Positions 1 through 8,284 of a stretch of 64,000 bases of DNA are shown here, piece after piece. This stretch comes from Pedobacter sp. Hv1 (GTDB taxonomy: Bacteria > Bacteroidota > Bacteroidia > Sphingobacteriales > Sphingobacteriaceae), in assembly GCF_001412215.1 (NCBI RefSeq), contig NZ_LLWP01000005.1, positions 1-64,000 on the forward strand, written 5' to 3'. Positions within the stretch are counted from its first letter, which is position 1; every line of letters begins with the position of its first letter. The position numbers were made by a program, and so were the translations under genes. Below the pieces are notes generated by a model. The model saw only the letters and a list, made by a program, of their open reading frames with translations. It did no database searches and was not told where the DNA came from.

Positions 1-119
1 GAAGTTTTTTTCTGCTTTCCTGTAAATCGCTGATGTTCAGCTAATCTATCCTTTTTGCCCCTTTTCAATATCCTAAACTCACTTTCCGACTGCCCCCATA
101 CTTCCTCCGAAGCGGGATG

Positions 120-150
120 CAAAGGTAGCAATCATTCCCACAATCACAAA
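120..150 (-). promoter_or_regulatory. Strong promoter reading out of the left edge
   Basis: On the minus strand TTTG (147-150) is followed after exactly 19 bp by TACCTTTG (120-127), a perfect match to the Bacteroidota housekeeping promoter TTTG-N19-TAnnTTTG. Downstream (119 to 1, minus strand) there is no open frame, only a GC-richer leader with a small hairpin (GCTGA/TCAGC, 29-41) and an A-rich stretch. A strong promoter followed by an untranslated structured leader is what is expected in front of an rRNA operon or another stable RNA. That identity is inference because the transcript leaves the window. Confidence 0.6.
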
Positions 151-162
151 CACTAACCACCT

Positions 163-910
163 TTTTTATACAACATAATCCATAACTCTATGATCATCAA
201 TAAGAAAAAGTTTAAAGCACTGTTATTAATAGTTGCAAATAGGAACTTTTAACCCAGATTAGAGAGCTATCGATAAACATTTTGGACCTTTTGATATCCT
301 ACTCTTATATATATGTATACACTCCTCACATCGTGTTATTATGTATTAACCCTAGAAACATCAAAATCAGGCTTTCTCGTTTCAAACCACTACATATATA
401 TAAGGCAACTAATAATTATTAAAATGGTGATCAAGCTATGCCTTACACTTATTATATATACAAGAGATCTCGTTAATGATAAAAACCGTATGAACTCTCA
501 TACCCTATAATTGAAGGCTGAGTATTACGAAATACTTTTAAAATAGCATTTATAAAACCAGAGTGCATCAACAGTAGACTTACAGCTATTAATTATTCAA
601 CTTAGATATGGAACAGGTATACTATATATAATAGGTGAGTGATTGAAGATAATAGTCTATCAAACAATTGACCTTGGCTATTTTTATATGAAATGACCAA
701 ATGGTTTGACTTCATCTCATTTATATTGCATCCAGACCTTTAGATCAATTGAGACTTCCATTAAATCGGTTATATTTAAAACCATAAATTTGTACATACA
801 TGCCATCAAAATAAAACGTGAAATAGAACTATTGCCTAATTTATGTTAAAAATTGTTAAGTGTTTGATAGGGCGAAAGGCTTTATCTAGCTTAGCGCTAA
901 TTATTTTTAA
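163..910. other. AT-rich intergenic region without a convincing gene
   Basis: About 750 bp of AT-rich sequence between the leftward promoter and the bamD promoter. The only frame of note (313-510, 65 codons) has no promoter, no recognisable domain and AT-driven composition, so it is not called. I see no tRNA, hairpin terminator or repeat array here. Confidence 0.5.
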
Positions 911-941
911 TTGACGTTATCGTATTATTACCTTATCTTTG
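911..941 (+). promoter_or_regulatory. bamD promoter, predicted leaderless
   Basis: TTG at 911-913 and TATCTTTG at 934-941, 20 bp apart, match the Bacteroidota minus-33/minus-7 pattern. Only four bases separate the minus-7 element from the bamD ATG at 946, so transcription should start at or next to the start codon. Confidence 0.65.
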
Positions 942-945
942 CACA

Positions 946-1881
946 ATGTTTAAAATTAAACACCTACTCATTTTAAGTTTTACCGTCGTTCTACTGGGCT
1001 TGGCTGGTTGTAAGAGCCGTTTTGAAAAATTGCGTTTAAGCAACGATTCGGGCAAAAAGTATCAAGAAGCCATCAGACTTTATAATAAAAAGGACTATAG
1101 TAAAGCATTGGTTTTATTTGAAGGCTTGGCACAACGCTATAGAGGTTTAGAGGATGCAGAAGATTTGAACTACTATTATGCTTTTACTCTTTACCGTTTA
1201 AAAGATTATACTACGGCTAGATATAAGTTTAAGGAATTTGCAGATACTTACCCTAACAGTAAAAATGCAGAAGAATGTAGATATTATGGTGCTTACTGTT
1301 ATTATTTAGATTCTCCTAAATCTTCATTAGACCAGGAAAACACTTATAAAGCAATTGATGCATTGCAATTGTTCATTAACTTTTACCCTAAAAGTGAAAG
1401 GGCTGTACAAGCGGCACAATACATTGCCAACTTGCGTGATAAGCTAGAAACTAAAGCTTTTGACAATGCAAAATTGTATTACACCTTGGGTGGATATGAT
1501 GTGAGTTATTATAAATCTGCAGTAGTTGCATTAAAGAATGCACAAATTGAGTTTCCAGATATCAAGTATGCAGAGGAAATGGATTTGTTGATCGTTAAGT
1601 CTCAATATATGTATGCTAAAAACAGTTATACATACAGACAAGAAGATCGTTTTAACGAAGCCATTGTATATTACAACGAATTTACAGAAGCACATCCAAA
1701 CAGCAAATTGGCTAAAGATGCCAAACAGCTAAAAGATGATAGTGAGAGTGGAATTAAAGCTGCACAAAAGCTAATGGCAGAAGAAGCAGCTTATATTGCT
1801 AAATTCAATGCGCTAAATAAAAAGAGCGAAAAACAAAAAGATAGTACTAAAAAAGAAGAGATTAAAACCCCAATAAAATAA
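946..1881 (+). CDS. bamD: Outer membrane protein assembly factor BamD-like lipoprotein
   Basis: 311-residue lipoprotein. The N-terminus is a lipoprotein signal ending in LAGC with Cys22 as the lipidation site. The mature part is built of TPR-like helical pairs, with patterns such as YNKKDYSKALVLFEGL and YFTAR-type tetratricopeptide spacing up to about residue 260, then a Lys/Glu-rich tail. BamD is the essential lipoprotein partner of BamA in folding beta-barrel proteins into the outer membrane. Its stop overlaps the rpoZ start (TAATG), and the order bamD-rpoZ-coaBC is usual in Bacteroidota, which supports the call. The start is fixed by the lipoprotein signal and by a promoter ending 4 bp upstream. 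Confidence 0.88.
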   Translation: MFKIKHLLILSFTVVLLGLAGCKSRFEKLRLSNDSGKKYQEAIRLYNKKDYSKALVLFEGLAQRYRGLEDAEDLNYYYAFTLYRLKDYTTARYKFKEFADTYPNSKNAEECRYYGAYCYYLDSPKSSLDQENTYKAIDALQLFINFYPKSERAVQAAQYIANLRDKLETKAFDNAKLYYTLGGYDVSYYKSAVVALKNAQIEFPDIKYAEEMDLLIVKSQYMYAKNSYTYRQEDRFNEAIVYYNEFTEAHPNSKLAKDAKQLKDDSESGIKAAQKLMAEEAAYIAKFNALNKKSEKQKDSTKKEEIKTPIK

Positions 1882-2207
1882 TGAATACACCAAAACCCGC
1901 CATACCAAATACAACGGTAACGAGAAATGTACATGATTTAGATCAATCTACTGGTAACATTTATGAGTCTTTAGTGATAATTTCAAAAAGGGCAAATCAG
2001 ATTTCTAACAATATGAAAGAAGAGCTTCATGGCAAATTAGCCGAGTTCGCTTCATCTAACGATAACTTGGAAGAGATTTTTGAGAACAGAGAGCAAATTG
2101 AAATCAGCAAGCATTACGAGCGTATGCCTAAGCCTAGCTTAATTGCCATTGATGAGTTTTTGAATGATAAAGTTTATCACAGAAATCCATCAAAAGAGCA
2201 AAAATAA
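1881..2207 (+). CDS. rpoZ: DNA-directed RNA polymerase omega subunit, Bacteroidota type
   Basis: 108-residue protein of the divergent omega subunit family found downstream of bamD in Bacteroidota. The core segment IYESLVIISKRANQIS corresponds to the conserved omega helix that clamps the beta-prime C-terminal region, and the C-terminal part carries PSLIAIDEF. The ATG overlaps the bamD stop by one base, indicating translational coupling in one operon with bamD and probably coaBC. Omega helps assemble and stabilise RNA polymerase. Identification rests on the sequence pattern plus synteny. Confidence 0.85.
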   Translation: MNTPKPAIPNTTVTRNVHDLDQSTGNIYESLVIISKRANQISNNMKEELHGKLAEFASSNDNLEEIFENREQIEISKHYERMPKPSLIAIDEFLNDKVYHRNPSKEQK

Positions 2208-2252
2208 GCGAAAGCTTTGCTTAACTTGCACCTTGTAATTATACAAAGGTAA

Positions 2253-3449
2253 ATGCTTAGCAAAAAAAACATTATTCTTGGCGTTTGCGGCAGTATTGCG
2301 GCATATAAATCGGCCTTATTGGTAAGATCATTGATCAAGGCTGGCGCAAACGTTAAGGTTATTCTAACCGCTGATGCCAGTAATTTCATTACGCCCTTAA
2401 CATTAGCCACCCTTTCTAAAAATCCTGTTTATACCCAATATTTCGAAGCCGAAACCGGCGTTTGGAGTAACCATGTAGAACTTGGTCTATGGGCCGATTA
2501 CATGATCATTGCCCCTGCCTCTGCAAATACAATTGGCAAAATGGCAAATGGCCTTTGTGACAACCTGCTTACCGCGGTTTATCTTTCGGCCAAATGCCCT
2601 GTATTTTTTGCGCCTGCAATGGACTTGGATATGTGGAAACACGAAAGTACCCAAGAGAACATTGAACGCTTAAAGAGTTTTGGCAATACAATTATTGCCC
2701 CAAACAAAGGGGAACTGGCCAGTGGTTTATTTGGCGAAGGCCGTATGGCTGAACCCGATGAGATTGTTGCTTTTCTAACGCAAGAATTAAAAAAAGGCCT
2801 TCCCCTACTGGGTAAAAAAGTATTGGTTACTGCCGGCCCTACCTATGAGGCAATTGATCCGGTTCGTTTTATTGGCAACCACTCTTCTGGTAAAATGGGT
2901 TTTGCTATAGCCGAAGAATTTGTTGCCTTAGGTGCTGAAGTAACCTTAATTACTGGTCCTACTGCCGAAAAAACTACGGCTGATTTATTACGTATTGATG
3001 TGATCAGTGCCAATGACATGCTAGTGGCCTGTACCGAAAAATTTGCAAATAGCGATATTACGGTAATGAGTGCAGCAGTTGCTGATTATACGCCAGTTGA
3101 AGTTGCCGACCAGAAAATTAAAAAGAAGGCCGAAGACTTCAGTATTCAACTCAAAAAAACCACCGATATCTTAGCGAGCTTAGGCAAGGTTAAAAAAGAA
3201 GGACAGCTATTAATTGGCTTTGCATTGGAAACCGAGCAGGAAGAAACTTATGCCAAGGAGAAACTCCTGAAAAAAAACCTAGACCTTATTGTATTAAATT
3301 CATTAAATGATAAAGGAGCAGGCTTTAAAACAGATACCAATAAAATAACTATATTTAACAGTGCTTTTGCAAAAACAAGTTTTGAAACTAAATCTAAAAC
3401 AGCTGTAGCTAAAGATATTTGCGCAGAAATAATCAAGCTTTTGAATTGA
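2253..3449 (+). CDS. coaBC: Bifunctional phosphopantothenoylcysteine decarboxylase / phosphopantothenate-cysteine ligase
   Basis: 398-residue two-domain enzyme of coenzyme A biosynthesis. Residues 1-180 are the FMN-dependent decarboxylase CoaC: start [26 protein letters not shown], and PAMDLDMW, a variant of the PxMNxxMW motif with Asp for Asn. Residues about 190-398 are the CTP-dependent ligase Coa[34 protein letters not shown] and the lysine segment KIKKK. It converts 4'-phosphopantothenate to 4'-phosphopantetheine via the cysteine adduct, in the cytosol. It lies 45 bp after rpoZ and 36 bp before the DUF4835 gene, probably in the same operon. Confidence 0.95.
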   Translation: MLSKKNIILGVCGSIAAYKSALLVRSLIKAGANVKVILTADASNFITPLTLATLSKNPVYTQYFEAETGVWSNHVELGLWADYMIIAPASANTIGKMANGLCDNLLTAVYLSAKCPVFFAPAMDLDMWKHESTQENIERLKSFGNTIIAPNKGELASGLFGEGRMAEPDEIVAFLTQELKKGLPLLGKKVLVTAGPTYEAIDPVRFIGNHSSGKMGFAIAEEFVALGAEVTLITGPTAEKTTADLLRIDVISANDMLVACTEKFANSDITVMSAAVADYTPVEVADQKIKKKAEDFSIQLKKTTDILASLGKVKKEGQLLIGFALETEQEETYAKEKLLKKNLDLIVLNSLNDKGAGFKTDTNKITIFNSAFAKTSFETKSKTAVAKDICAEIIKLLN

Positions 3450-3485
3450 TGCACACACTGGTTAAAAAATAAGATCTATACTTCA

Positions 3486-4385
3486 ATGAAAAAAATTACA
3501 GGCCTTCTCTTCTTATTGGTATGCAGCTATTTTGTAAATGCGCAAGAATTAAATGCTCGTGTACAAATCTTAGCGCCAAATATTTCAAATATCAACAAGA
3601 AAAACCTAGAGGTATTACAAGGTACCGTTAGAGATTTCCTGAATAACAACAAGTGGACTAACGAAACTTATTTACCGCAAGAACGGATTGAATGCAATTT
3701 TGTAATTACCGTTACCGGTTGGGATGGTAGTTCTGTATATAGTGCCGAGGCGCAGATCCAATCTAGCAGACCAGTTTATGGCAGCTCTTATTACAGCACT
3801 TTACTTAACATTAGCGACAAAGACTTCAACTTTAATTACAATGATGGTCAATCTTTAGATTTTTCTGACCAGAACTTCATTACAAACCTTAGTTCTTTAC
3901 TCGGCTATTATGCGTATACCATTATTGGCTTAGATAAAGACAGCTTTAGCAAATTAGGTGGAACTCCATTTTATGCCAGGGCGCAAAATGTTTTAAATGT
4001 TGCTCAAACTGCTGGTAATAAAGGCTGGAAAGCATTTGATGGTTTACGCAACCGCTATTGGTTAAATGAAAATCTGCTCAACAACAGCTTTAAAGAACTA
4101 AGGGTTTTTATTTACGATTACCATTTGAATGGACTTGACTTATTGCAAGACAATGTGACCAATGGCACTAAAAAGATCATTGCCATGTTGCCTGCGCTAC
4201 AGCAAATGGATAAACAAAAGTTAGGGTCTATCTTTCCGAATGTTTATTTCGCCAGCAAAGCAGAAGAAATTACCAATGTATTGGCTGCCGCCACCGACCC
4301 ACAGGATAGAATTAAAGCTTATAACCTCTTAAGCGAGATTGATCCGGCCAATATCAACAAATACGAAGGGCTGAAGAAAAAATAG
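3486..4385 (+). CDS. DUF4835 family secreted protein
   Basis: 299 residues with a signal peptide ending near FVNAQ (about residue 20), so exported. The remainder (ELNARVQI, then NFVITVTGW and YRYWLNE-like stretches) matches what I know of the DUF4835 family that follows coaBC in many Bacteroidota. I recall the family being tied to type IX secretion (PorD-like) in some annotations, but nothing in the sequence itself proves this. It is the last gene before the conserved row is broken by the blaI locus. Confidence 0.8.
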   Translation: MKKITGLLFLLVCSYFVNAQELNARVQILAPNISNINKKNLEVLQGTVRDFLNNNKWTNETYLPQERIECNFVITVTGWDGSSVYSAEAQIQSSRPVYGSSYYSTLLNISDKDFNFNYNDGQSLDFSDQNFITNLSSLLGYYAYTIIGLDKDSFSKLGGTPFYARAQNVLNVAQTAGNKGWKAFDGLRNRYWLNENLLNNSFKELRVFIYDYHLNGLDLLQDNVTNGTKKIIAMLPALQQMDKQKLGSIFPNVYFASKAEEITNVLAAATDPQDRIKAYNLLSEIDPANINKYEGLKKK

Positions 4386-4475
4386 CTGTTATGTTTTAAG
4401 CTAAAGGCATAAGGCCCAAAGCTGAAAGCATTAGATATAAAGCTTAAAGCGTAAGGCATAAAGCTATATGTGTTG
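4386..4475. repeat. Degenerate short intergenic repeats (AAAGC/TAAGGC words)
   Basis: After the DUF4835 stop the sequence consists of imperfect tandem words such as AAAGCTGAAAGC, ATAAAGCTTAAAGC and GCATAAAGC over about 80 bp. It has no coding potential and no clean terminator hairpin. Similar word-repeats occur at 41077-41220. Confidence 0.5.
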
Positions 4476-4537
4476 GAGCCTCTGAGCACTAAAAAACCAC
4501 TTTTTTTTTATTTTTTGTTAAATATTTGTTAAAATAT

Positions 4538-4585
4538 TTTGATTATACGAATAGATTCGTACATTTGAATACGAAAAAATTCGTA
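4538..4585 (+). promoter_or_regulatory. blaI promoter sandwiched between two BlaI-type operators
   Basis: Two inverted repeats with the same TACGAA half-site flank and overlap the promoter: TACGAAT-AG-ATTCGTA at 4546-4561 and TACGAA-AAAA-TTCGTA at 4570-4585, with centres 24 bp apart. The promoter consists of TTTG (4538-4541), an 18-bp spacer and TACATTTG (4560-4567). Operator 1 fills the spacer and overlaps the minus-7 element by two bases; operator 2 covers the expected transcription start. BlaI/MecI repressors bind paired palindromes of this design, so autoregulation of blaI and the M56 gene is the natural reading. Confidence 0.85.
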
Positions 4586-4595
4586 GTGTAACAAA

Positions 4596-4973
4596 ATGAG
4601 CAATCCCAACATCAAACCAACAGAAGGCGAAATGGAAATTTTACAGGTGCTTTGGCAACAAGGCCATTGTACTGTTCGCGAGGTTCATGAAGCTTTGAAC
4701 AAAAAAGATGCAGGCTATACCACAACACTTAAATTAATGCAGATTATGCATGAGAAAGGATTAGTTGACCGTGATACCAGTGCCAAAACGCATATTTACA
4801 GAGCATTAATTAACCAAGAAAAAACCCAACAACAGTTGGTCAATAAAATGATCGACAATGTATTTAATGGTTCTGCGGCCAGATTGGTAATGCAGGCCTT
4901 AGGCAATAAAAGTGCGAGCAAAGAAGAGATTGATTTAATTAAGGAATATTTAAACAAACTTGAAAAAAAATAA
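4596..4973 (+). CDS. BlaI/MecI/CopY family transcriptional repressor
   Basis: 125-residue winged-helix repressor. The N-terminal domain starts PTEGEMEILQVLWQQG and has the recognition segment TVREVHEALNKKDAGYTTTLKLMQIMHEKGLV. The C-terminal helices (about 75-125) would form the dimerisation domain and contain the cleavage zone known in BlaI/MecI. In the classical system the membrane peptidase BlaR1 triggers cleavage of the repressor. Here the M56 peptidase gene follows after 3 bp, and two matching operators lie upstream, so the pair is self-regulated. The inducing signal is unlikely to be a beta-lactam because the partner lacks a penicillin-binding domain. Confidence 0.9.
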   Translation: MSNPNIKPTEGEMEILQVLWQQGHCTVREVHEALNKKDAGYTTTLKLMQIMHEKGLVDRDTSAKTHIYRALINQEKTQQQLVNKMIDNVFNGSAARLVMQALGNKSASKEEIDLIKEYLNKLEKK

Positions 4974-4976
4974 GCA

Positions 4977-7139
4977 ATGGAAGCCATGGTAAACAATTTG
5001 ATTAAAGCTATTGGATGGAGCATTCTTCATTCATTGTGGCAAGGTGCAATCATTTATGCAATTTTATTTATTGTATTAATGGCCTGGCCAAAAATGAGTG
5101 CCAGGTTAAAACATAATCTTGCATTTGGCTCATTGTTTTTAATATTTACCAGCTTCTGCTTTACTTTTTTATCGGTTTTCAAAATACCAGTCTCCTCGAC
5201 TTCAGCATCAACATTGATCATCAATAAGGAAGCTTTTTTAGAATTAGCTAACCTAGGTAACAGTATTAACTTTAAAACAGAAGCGTATTTTCCATTGGTT
5301 GTTTCTATTTATAGTGTGGGTATTATGATCCAATTGATCATCCTGTTATCAGGCTATTTGAAGCTAAAGAAATTAAAAAGTGCCAGTATTATTGCTGTTC
5401 CGGCAGAATGGAAAGCAATTTTTGAATTGACAGTTTCTCAACTAAAGATTAACAAAACAGTTAAATTTTACCTTTCGCCAAAAGTTAACGTGCCTTTAGT
5501 GATCGGTTTCTTTAAACCTGTAGTGTTATTCCCAATTGCCTTAGCTACGCAATTGGACTCCAAACAAGTTGAAGCAATCTTGATACACGAATTATCACAC
5601 ATTCGTCGCAACGATTATTTAATCAACCTTGTTAAAACGTGTATAGAAACATTATTGTTCTTCAATCCATTTGTATGGCTAACCACCAAGTTTATACATA
5701 TAGAAAGAGAACATGCCTGCGATGACTTGGTGGTTAATTTCACAGGTACACCTGTTACCTATGCACACGCGCTATTAAAATTAGAATTATTAAAAGACAA
5801 ACAATCACCAGTACTGTCTCTAGCAGCTACAGGTAACAATCAACATTTGTACCAACGCATTAAAAGAATCACAGATATGAAAACGAATTATATCAATGCT
5901 AAGCAGCAATTCTTTATCTTAAGCTTAGCTATTGCCACTGTTATTTCATTGGCATGGATGAACCCAGAAAAAAAACCAGTTGTTAAGCCTAAAAAAGCAA
6001 GTTCTTTAGCTACCGTTAAGCCGCTTGCCAACGAAACAAAAGGGCTTGATGAGCATTTGCTTGCTAAAGCAGATACCGATAGCACCAAGAGGAAGAAACA
6101 ATATATCAGTAGAAGTAATGGTAAAGAAATTATCTATCATTCTATAGATGAAATGCCAGATAGCTTAAGAAAACATTTCTTAGCAATGGAAAAGAAATTC
6201 AATTCTCCAGAATGGAAAAACAAAATGGCTAGAATTGAAAAAAACAGCCAAGAATTAGAAAAGAGATTCAACTCTCCAGAATGGAAAGATAAAATGGCCA
6301 AAATTGAAAAAAACAGCCAAGAATTGGAAAGAAAATTCAACTCTCCAGAGTGGAAAGACAAAATGGCTGCTATTGAAAAAAACAGCGTAGAGCTAGAAAA
6401 GAAATTCAATTCTCCGGAGTGGAAAGACAAGATGGCTAGTATTGAGAAAAACAGTGCAGAGCTTGAACGAAAATTCAACTCTCCTGAATGGAAAGATAAG
6501 ATGGCCAAAGCTGAATTCAATAGCAAAGAGCTAGAGAAAAGATTCAATTCTCCGGAGTGGAAAGCCAAAATGGCTAAAATTGAAAAAAACAGCCAAGAAT
6601 TAGAAAAGAGATTCAACTCTCCAGAGTGGAAAGATAAAATGGCCAAAATTGAATTCAACAGCAAAGAGCTAGAGAAAAAATTCAATTCTCCAGAGTGGAA
6701 AGACAAAATGGCTGCTATTGAAAAAAATGGCCGAGAACTGGAAAGGAAATTCAACTCTGCTGAATGGAAAGATAAAATGGAAAGAATCGAATTCAATAGC
6801 AAAGAATTAGAAAGAAAATTCAATTCTAAAGAGTGGAAAGACAAAGTTGAAGAAATGAAAAAACTTCAAGATTCTCCTGAATACAAAGAACTCAGAAAGA
6901 AATATGAAGATGATATAGAAGAGTTAAAAAAGAAAAAAGGCATTAAAAGCGATAAATCTTTCTTGCTCTATAACGGAAACAAAGAAATGTTAAAAGCTTT
7001 TGTACCATCGAATACTCCCTTAAAAGTTTTTAAAACTAATGGTGAGGAAATTCACGGTATTAATCTTCTGAATAAATCTGAAGCTGCAAATGCACTATAC
7101 CAAAACCTAAATGGCCCTGGTGTATTGATGAATAAATAA
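4977..7139 (+). CDS. M56 (BlaR1-type) membrane metallopeptidase with ten 23-residue repeats
   Basis: 720 residues. Membrane segments at about 11-36, 48-69, 104-128 and 312-328. The zinc site HELSH is at 204-208, followed by the REHACDD segment (244-250) expected to give the third ligand, so the cytosolic protease part is intact. After the last membrane span there is no penicillin-binding sensor domain. Residues 406-635 are instead ten tandem 23-residue units of the form (K/R)(K/R)FNSPEWKDKMAxIExNSxELE, then a charged tail with a degenerate unit DSPEYKELRKKYEDD. The repeats should be outside the cytoplasmic membrane, helical and highly charged. It presumably senses an envelope signal and relieves BlaI repression; the signal is unknown. 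A second Met at codon 4 is an alternative start. Confidence 0.88.
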   Translation: MEAMVNNLIKAIGWSILHSLWQGAIIYAILFIVLMAWPKMSARLKHNLAFGSLFLIFTSFCFTFLSVFKIPVSSTSASTLIINKEAFLELANLGNSINFKTEAYFPLVVSIYSVGIMIQLIILLSGYLKLKKLKSASIIAVPAEWKAIFELTVSQLKINKTVKFYLSPKVNVPLVIGFFKPVVLFPIALATQLDSKQVEAILIHELSHIRRNDYLINLVKTCIETLLFFNPFVWLTTKFIHIEREHACDDLVVNFTGTPVTYAHALLKLELLKDKQSPVLSLAATGNNQHLYQRIKRITDMKTNYINAKQQFFILSLAIATVISLAWMNPEKKPVVKPKKASSLATVKPLANETKGLDEHLLAKADTDSTKRKKQYISRSNGKEIIYHSIDEMPDSLRKHFLAMEKKFNSPEWKNKMARIEKNSQELEKRFNSPEWKDKMAKIEKNSQELERKFNSPEWKDKMAAIEKNSVELEKKFNSPEWKDKMASIEKNSAELERKFNSPEWKDKMAKAEFNSKELEKRFNSPEWKAKMAKIEKNSQELEKRFNSPEWKDKMAKIEFNSKELEKKFNSPEWKDKMAAIEKNGRELERKFNSAEWKDKMERIEFNSKELERKFNSKEWKDKVEEMKKLQDSPEYKELRKKYEDDIEELKKKKGIKSDKSFLLYNGNKEMLKAFVPSNTPLKVFKTNGEEIHGINLLNKSEAANALYQNLNGPGVLMNK
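6192..6881 (+). repeat. Ten tandem 69-bp units inside the M56 peptidase gene
   Basis: Ten in-register units of exactly 69 bp (23 codons) start at 6192, 6261 and so on to 6813. Key residues are F3, N4, S5, P6, E7, W8 and K9 of each unit. Units 5, 7 and 9 carry EFNSKELE whereas 6 and 8 carry EKNxxELE, giving a 138-bp higher-order period in the second half. This suggests duplication of a dimer. Unit 9 has A and unit 10 has K in place of the proline. The opposite strand is also open here, but only as a by-product of the repeat. Confidence 0.95.
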
Positions 7140-7161
7140 TAAACCACACAGATAAACAATT

Positions 7162-7193
7162 AAGGGTAAGACTTCATTTTCTTACCCTTTTTT
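7162..7193 (+). terminator. Rho-independent terminator after the M56 gene
   Basis: Stem AAGGGTAAGA (7162-7171) pairs perfectly with TCTTACCCTT (7180-7189) around an 8-nt loop, followed by a T-run. It separates the blaI-M56 operon from the next two genes. Confidence 0.85.
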
Positions 7194-7347
7194 ATTCCTT
7201 CTAAACTCACATCCTAAATAGCATTGCCTATAAATCTTCATTGATTATTGATAGGTGTTTGTTCCTGCCTATTTCAAAAATGCTGCAATTTTCAATGCAG
7301 AGCGAAAACCCTATTCACGAAGTCTATTTCTTAAACCAAACAACCTA

Positions 7348-8241
7348 ATGATAAAAAAAATAATTTTGCTCAACCTTATGCTGATGGCAACTTTAATTGG
7401 TAAAGCCTATGCACAAAAGGATTATACATTTAGCGCCAAAGATTTTGAAAATGAAATTTTAAAATACAAACCCGAAAAAAGAGAAAATGTAACCAAAGAG
7501 AAGTTTGACTATGGTGTAATGATCTTGAATGAAACTGCTAAAAGCGTAAAAAATAACCCGCTCAATTTTAACCTCGCAGATTATTTTAACGTTTTAACAG
7601 CCTTTACCAACTTAAAAGAAAGCAATGCGAACATCCAATTGGCATTTGAAAAATTTAAAAATGCCCCAGGTAGTTGTGAATATTTTATCGCGTTTGAAAA
7701 AAATATCAATAATAATAGTGCTTATGAAGCTATCAGAGATCGGTTCAATGCACAACTGGCACTCTGTAAATCTGGAACAATGACAATGTTATTTGATTTG
7801 GAAGACTACGCCAGAAAAAACAGATTGGATTTGAATTTGGTAAAGCTCATCAGAGCGATTGAATTAGCCGACCAAAAATTTAGAACCACAGATCAGGCTA
7901 AACAAAAATCGCTTGATCTTAAAAATCAACAACAAATCGACTCGCTCTATGGCAGTTACCATACGTATATCGGCAAAACGTTAGTAGGCGAAAAACTAGC
8001 AGGAACCATGTTTTTGGTCATCCAGCATTCTAATTTGAGCATGATGGAAAAATATTTACCGATTGTGCACAAAGCAGTTCAACAAGAAGAAATTCCATTG
8101 AGTACTTTAAAAATGTTGATCGACAGGGTATATGGATTAAAGTATGGCTACCAAATCTTTGGCAGTCAGAGTGGCTTCGGTTTCAGTACTGCCGATGAAA
8201 AAACAAGTCAGGAAGTTAAAAAGAAATACGGAATTGATTGA
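7348..8241 (+). CDS. Secreted protein of unknown function
   Basis: 297 residues from the ATG at 7348, chosen because it starts a clean signal peptide (MIKKIILLNLMLMATL, ending AYAQ); an upstream GTG at 7255 would bury it. The mature part is helical and charged with no motif I recognise; cysteines are few (PGSCEYF, ALCKSG). It follows the terminator of the blaI-M56 operon and lies 43 bp before the alpha/beta hydrolase gene, so the two are probably cotranscribed. Periplasmic or surface location is inferred from the signal only. Confidence 0.7.
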   Translation: MIKKIILLNLMLMATLIGKAYAQKDYTFSAKDFENEILKYKPEKRENVTKEKFDYGVMILNETAKSVKNNPLNFNLADYFNVLTAFTNLKESNANIQLAFEKFKNAPGSCEYFIAFEKNINNNSAYEAIRDRFNAQLALCKSGTMTMLFDLEDYARKNRLDLNLVKLIRAIELADQKFRTTDQAKQKSLDLKNQQQIDSLYGSYHTYIGKTLVGEKLAGTMFLVIQHSNLSMMEKYLPIVHKAVQQEEIPLSTLKMLIDRVYGLKYGYQIFGSQSGFGFSTADEKTSQEVKKKYGID

Positions 8242-8284
8242 TATCTTTAAAACCAACAAATTAGTTTATCCAAACAATATTTAC

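Noticed and set aside
261..302. LytTR-type site around ATCGAT at 269
   Set aside because: A single good half-site (AATGTTTAT, minus strand) without a partner 21 bp away in either direction.
313..510. 65-codon open frame in the left intergenic region
   Set aside because: No promoter or domain, composition follows the local AT bias, and it overlaps no conserved pattern.
4386..4475. CRISPR-like array
   Set aside because: The words are short, irregular and lack constant spacers; no cas genes are present in the window.
6137..6844. 235-codon open frame antisense to the M56 peptidase gene
   Set aside because: It exists only because the 69-bp repeats lack stop codons on the opposite strand; its product is a monotonous reflection of the repeats.
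4977..7139. Beta-lactam resistance sensor
   Set aside because: No penicillin-binding domain motifs are present after the last membrane span and no beta-lactamase gene is nearby.
7255..7347. N-terminal extension of the secreted protein gene from a GTG at 7255
   Set aside because: It would place 31 residues before a clean signal peptide starting at 7348.
8144..8284. N-terminal extension of the alpha/beta hydrolase into the preceding gene
   Set aside because: It overlaps nearly 100 bp of the upstream gene and hides the signal peptide that starts at 8285.
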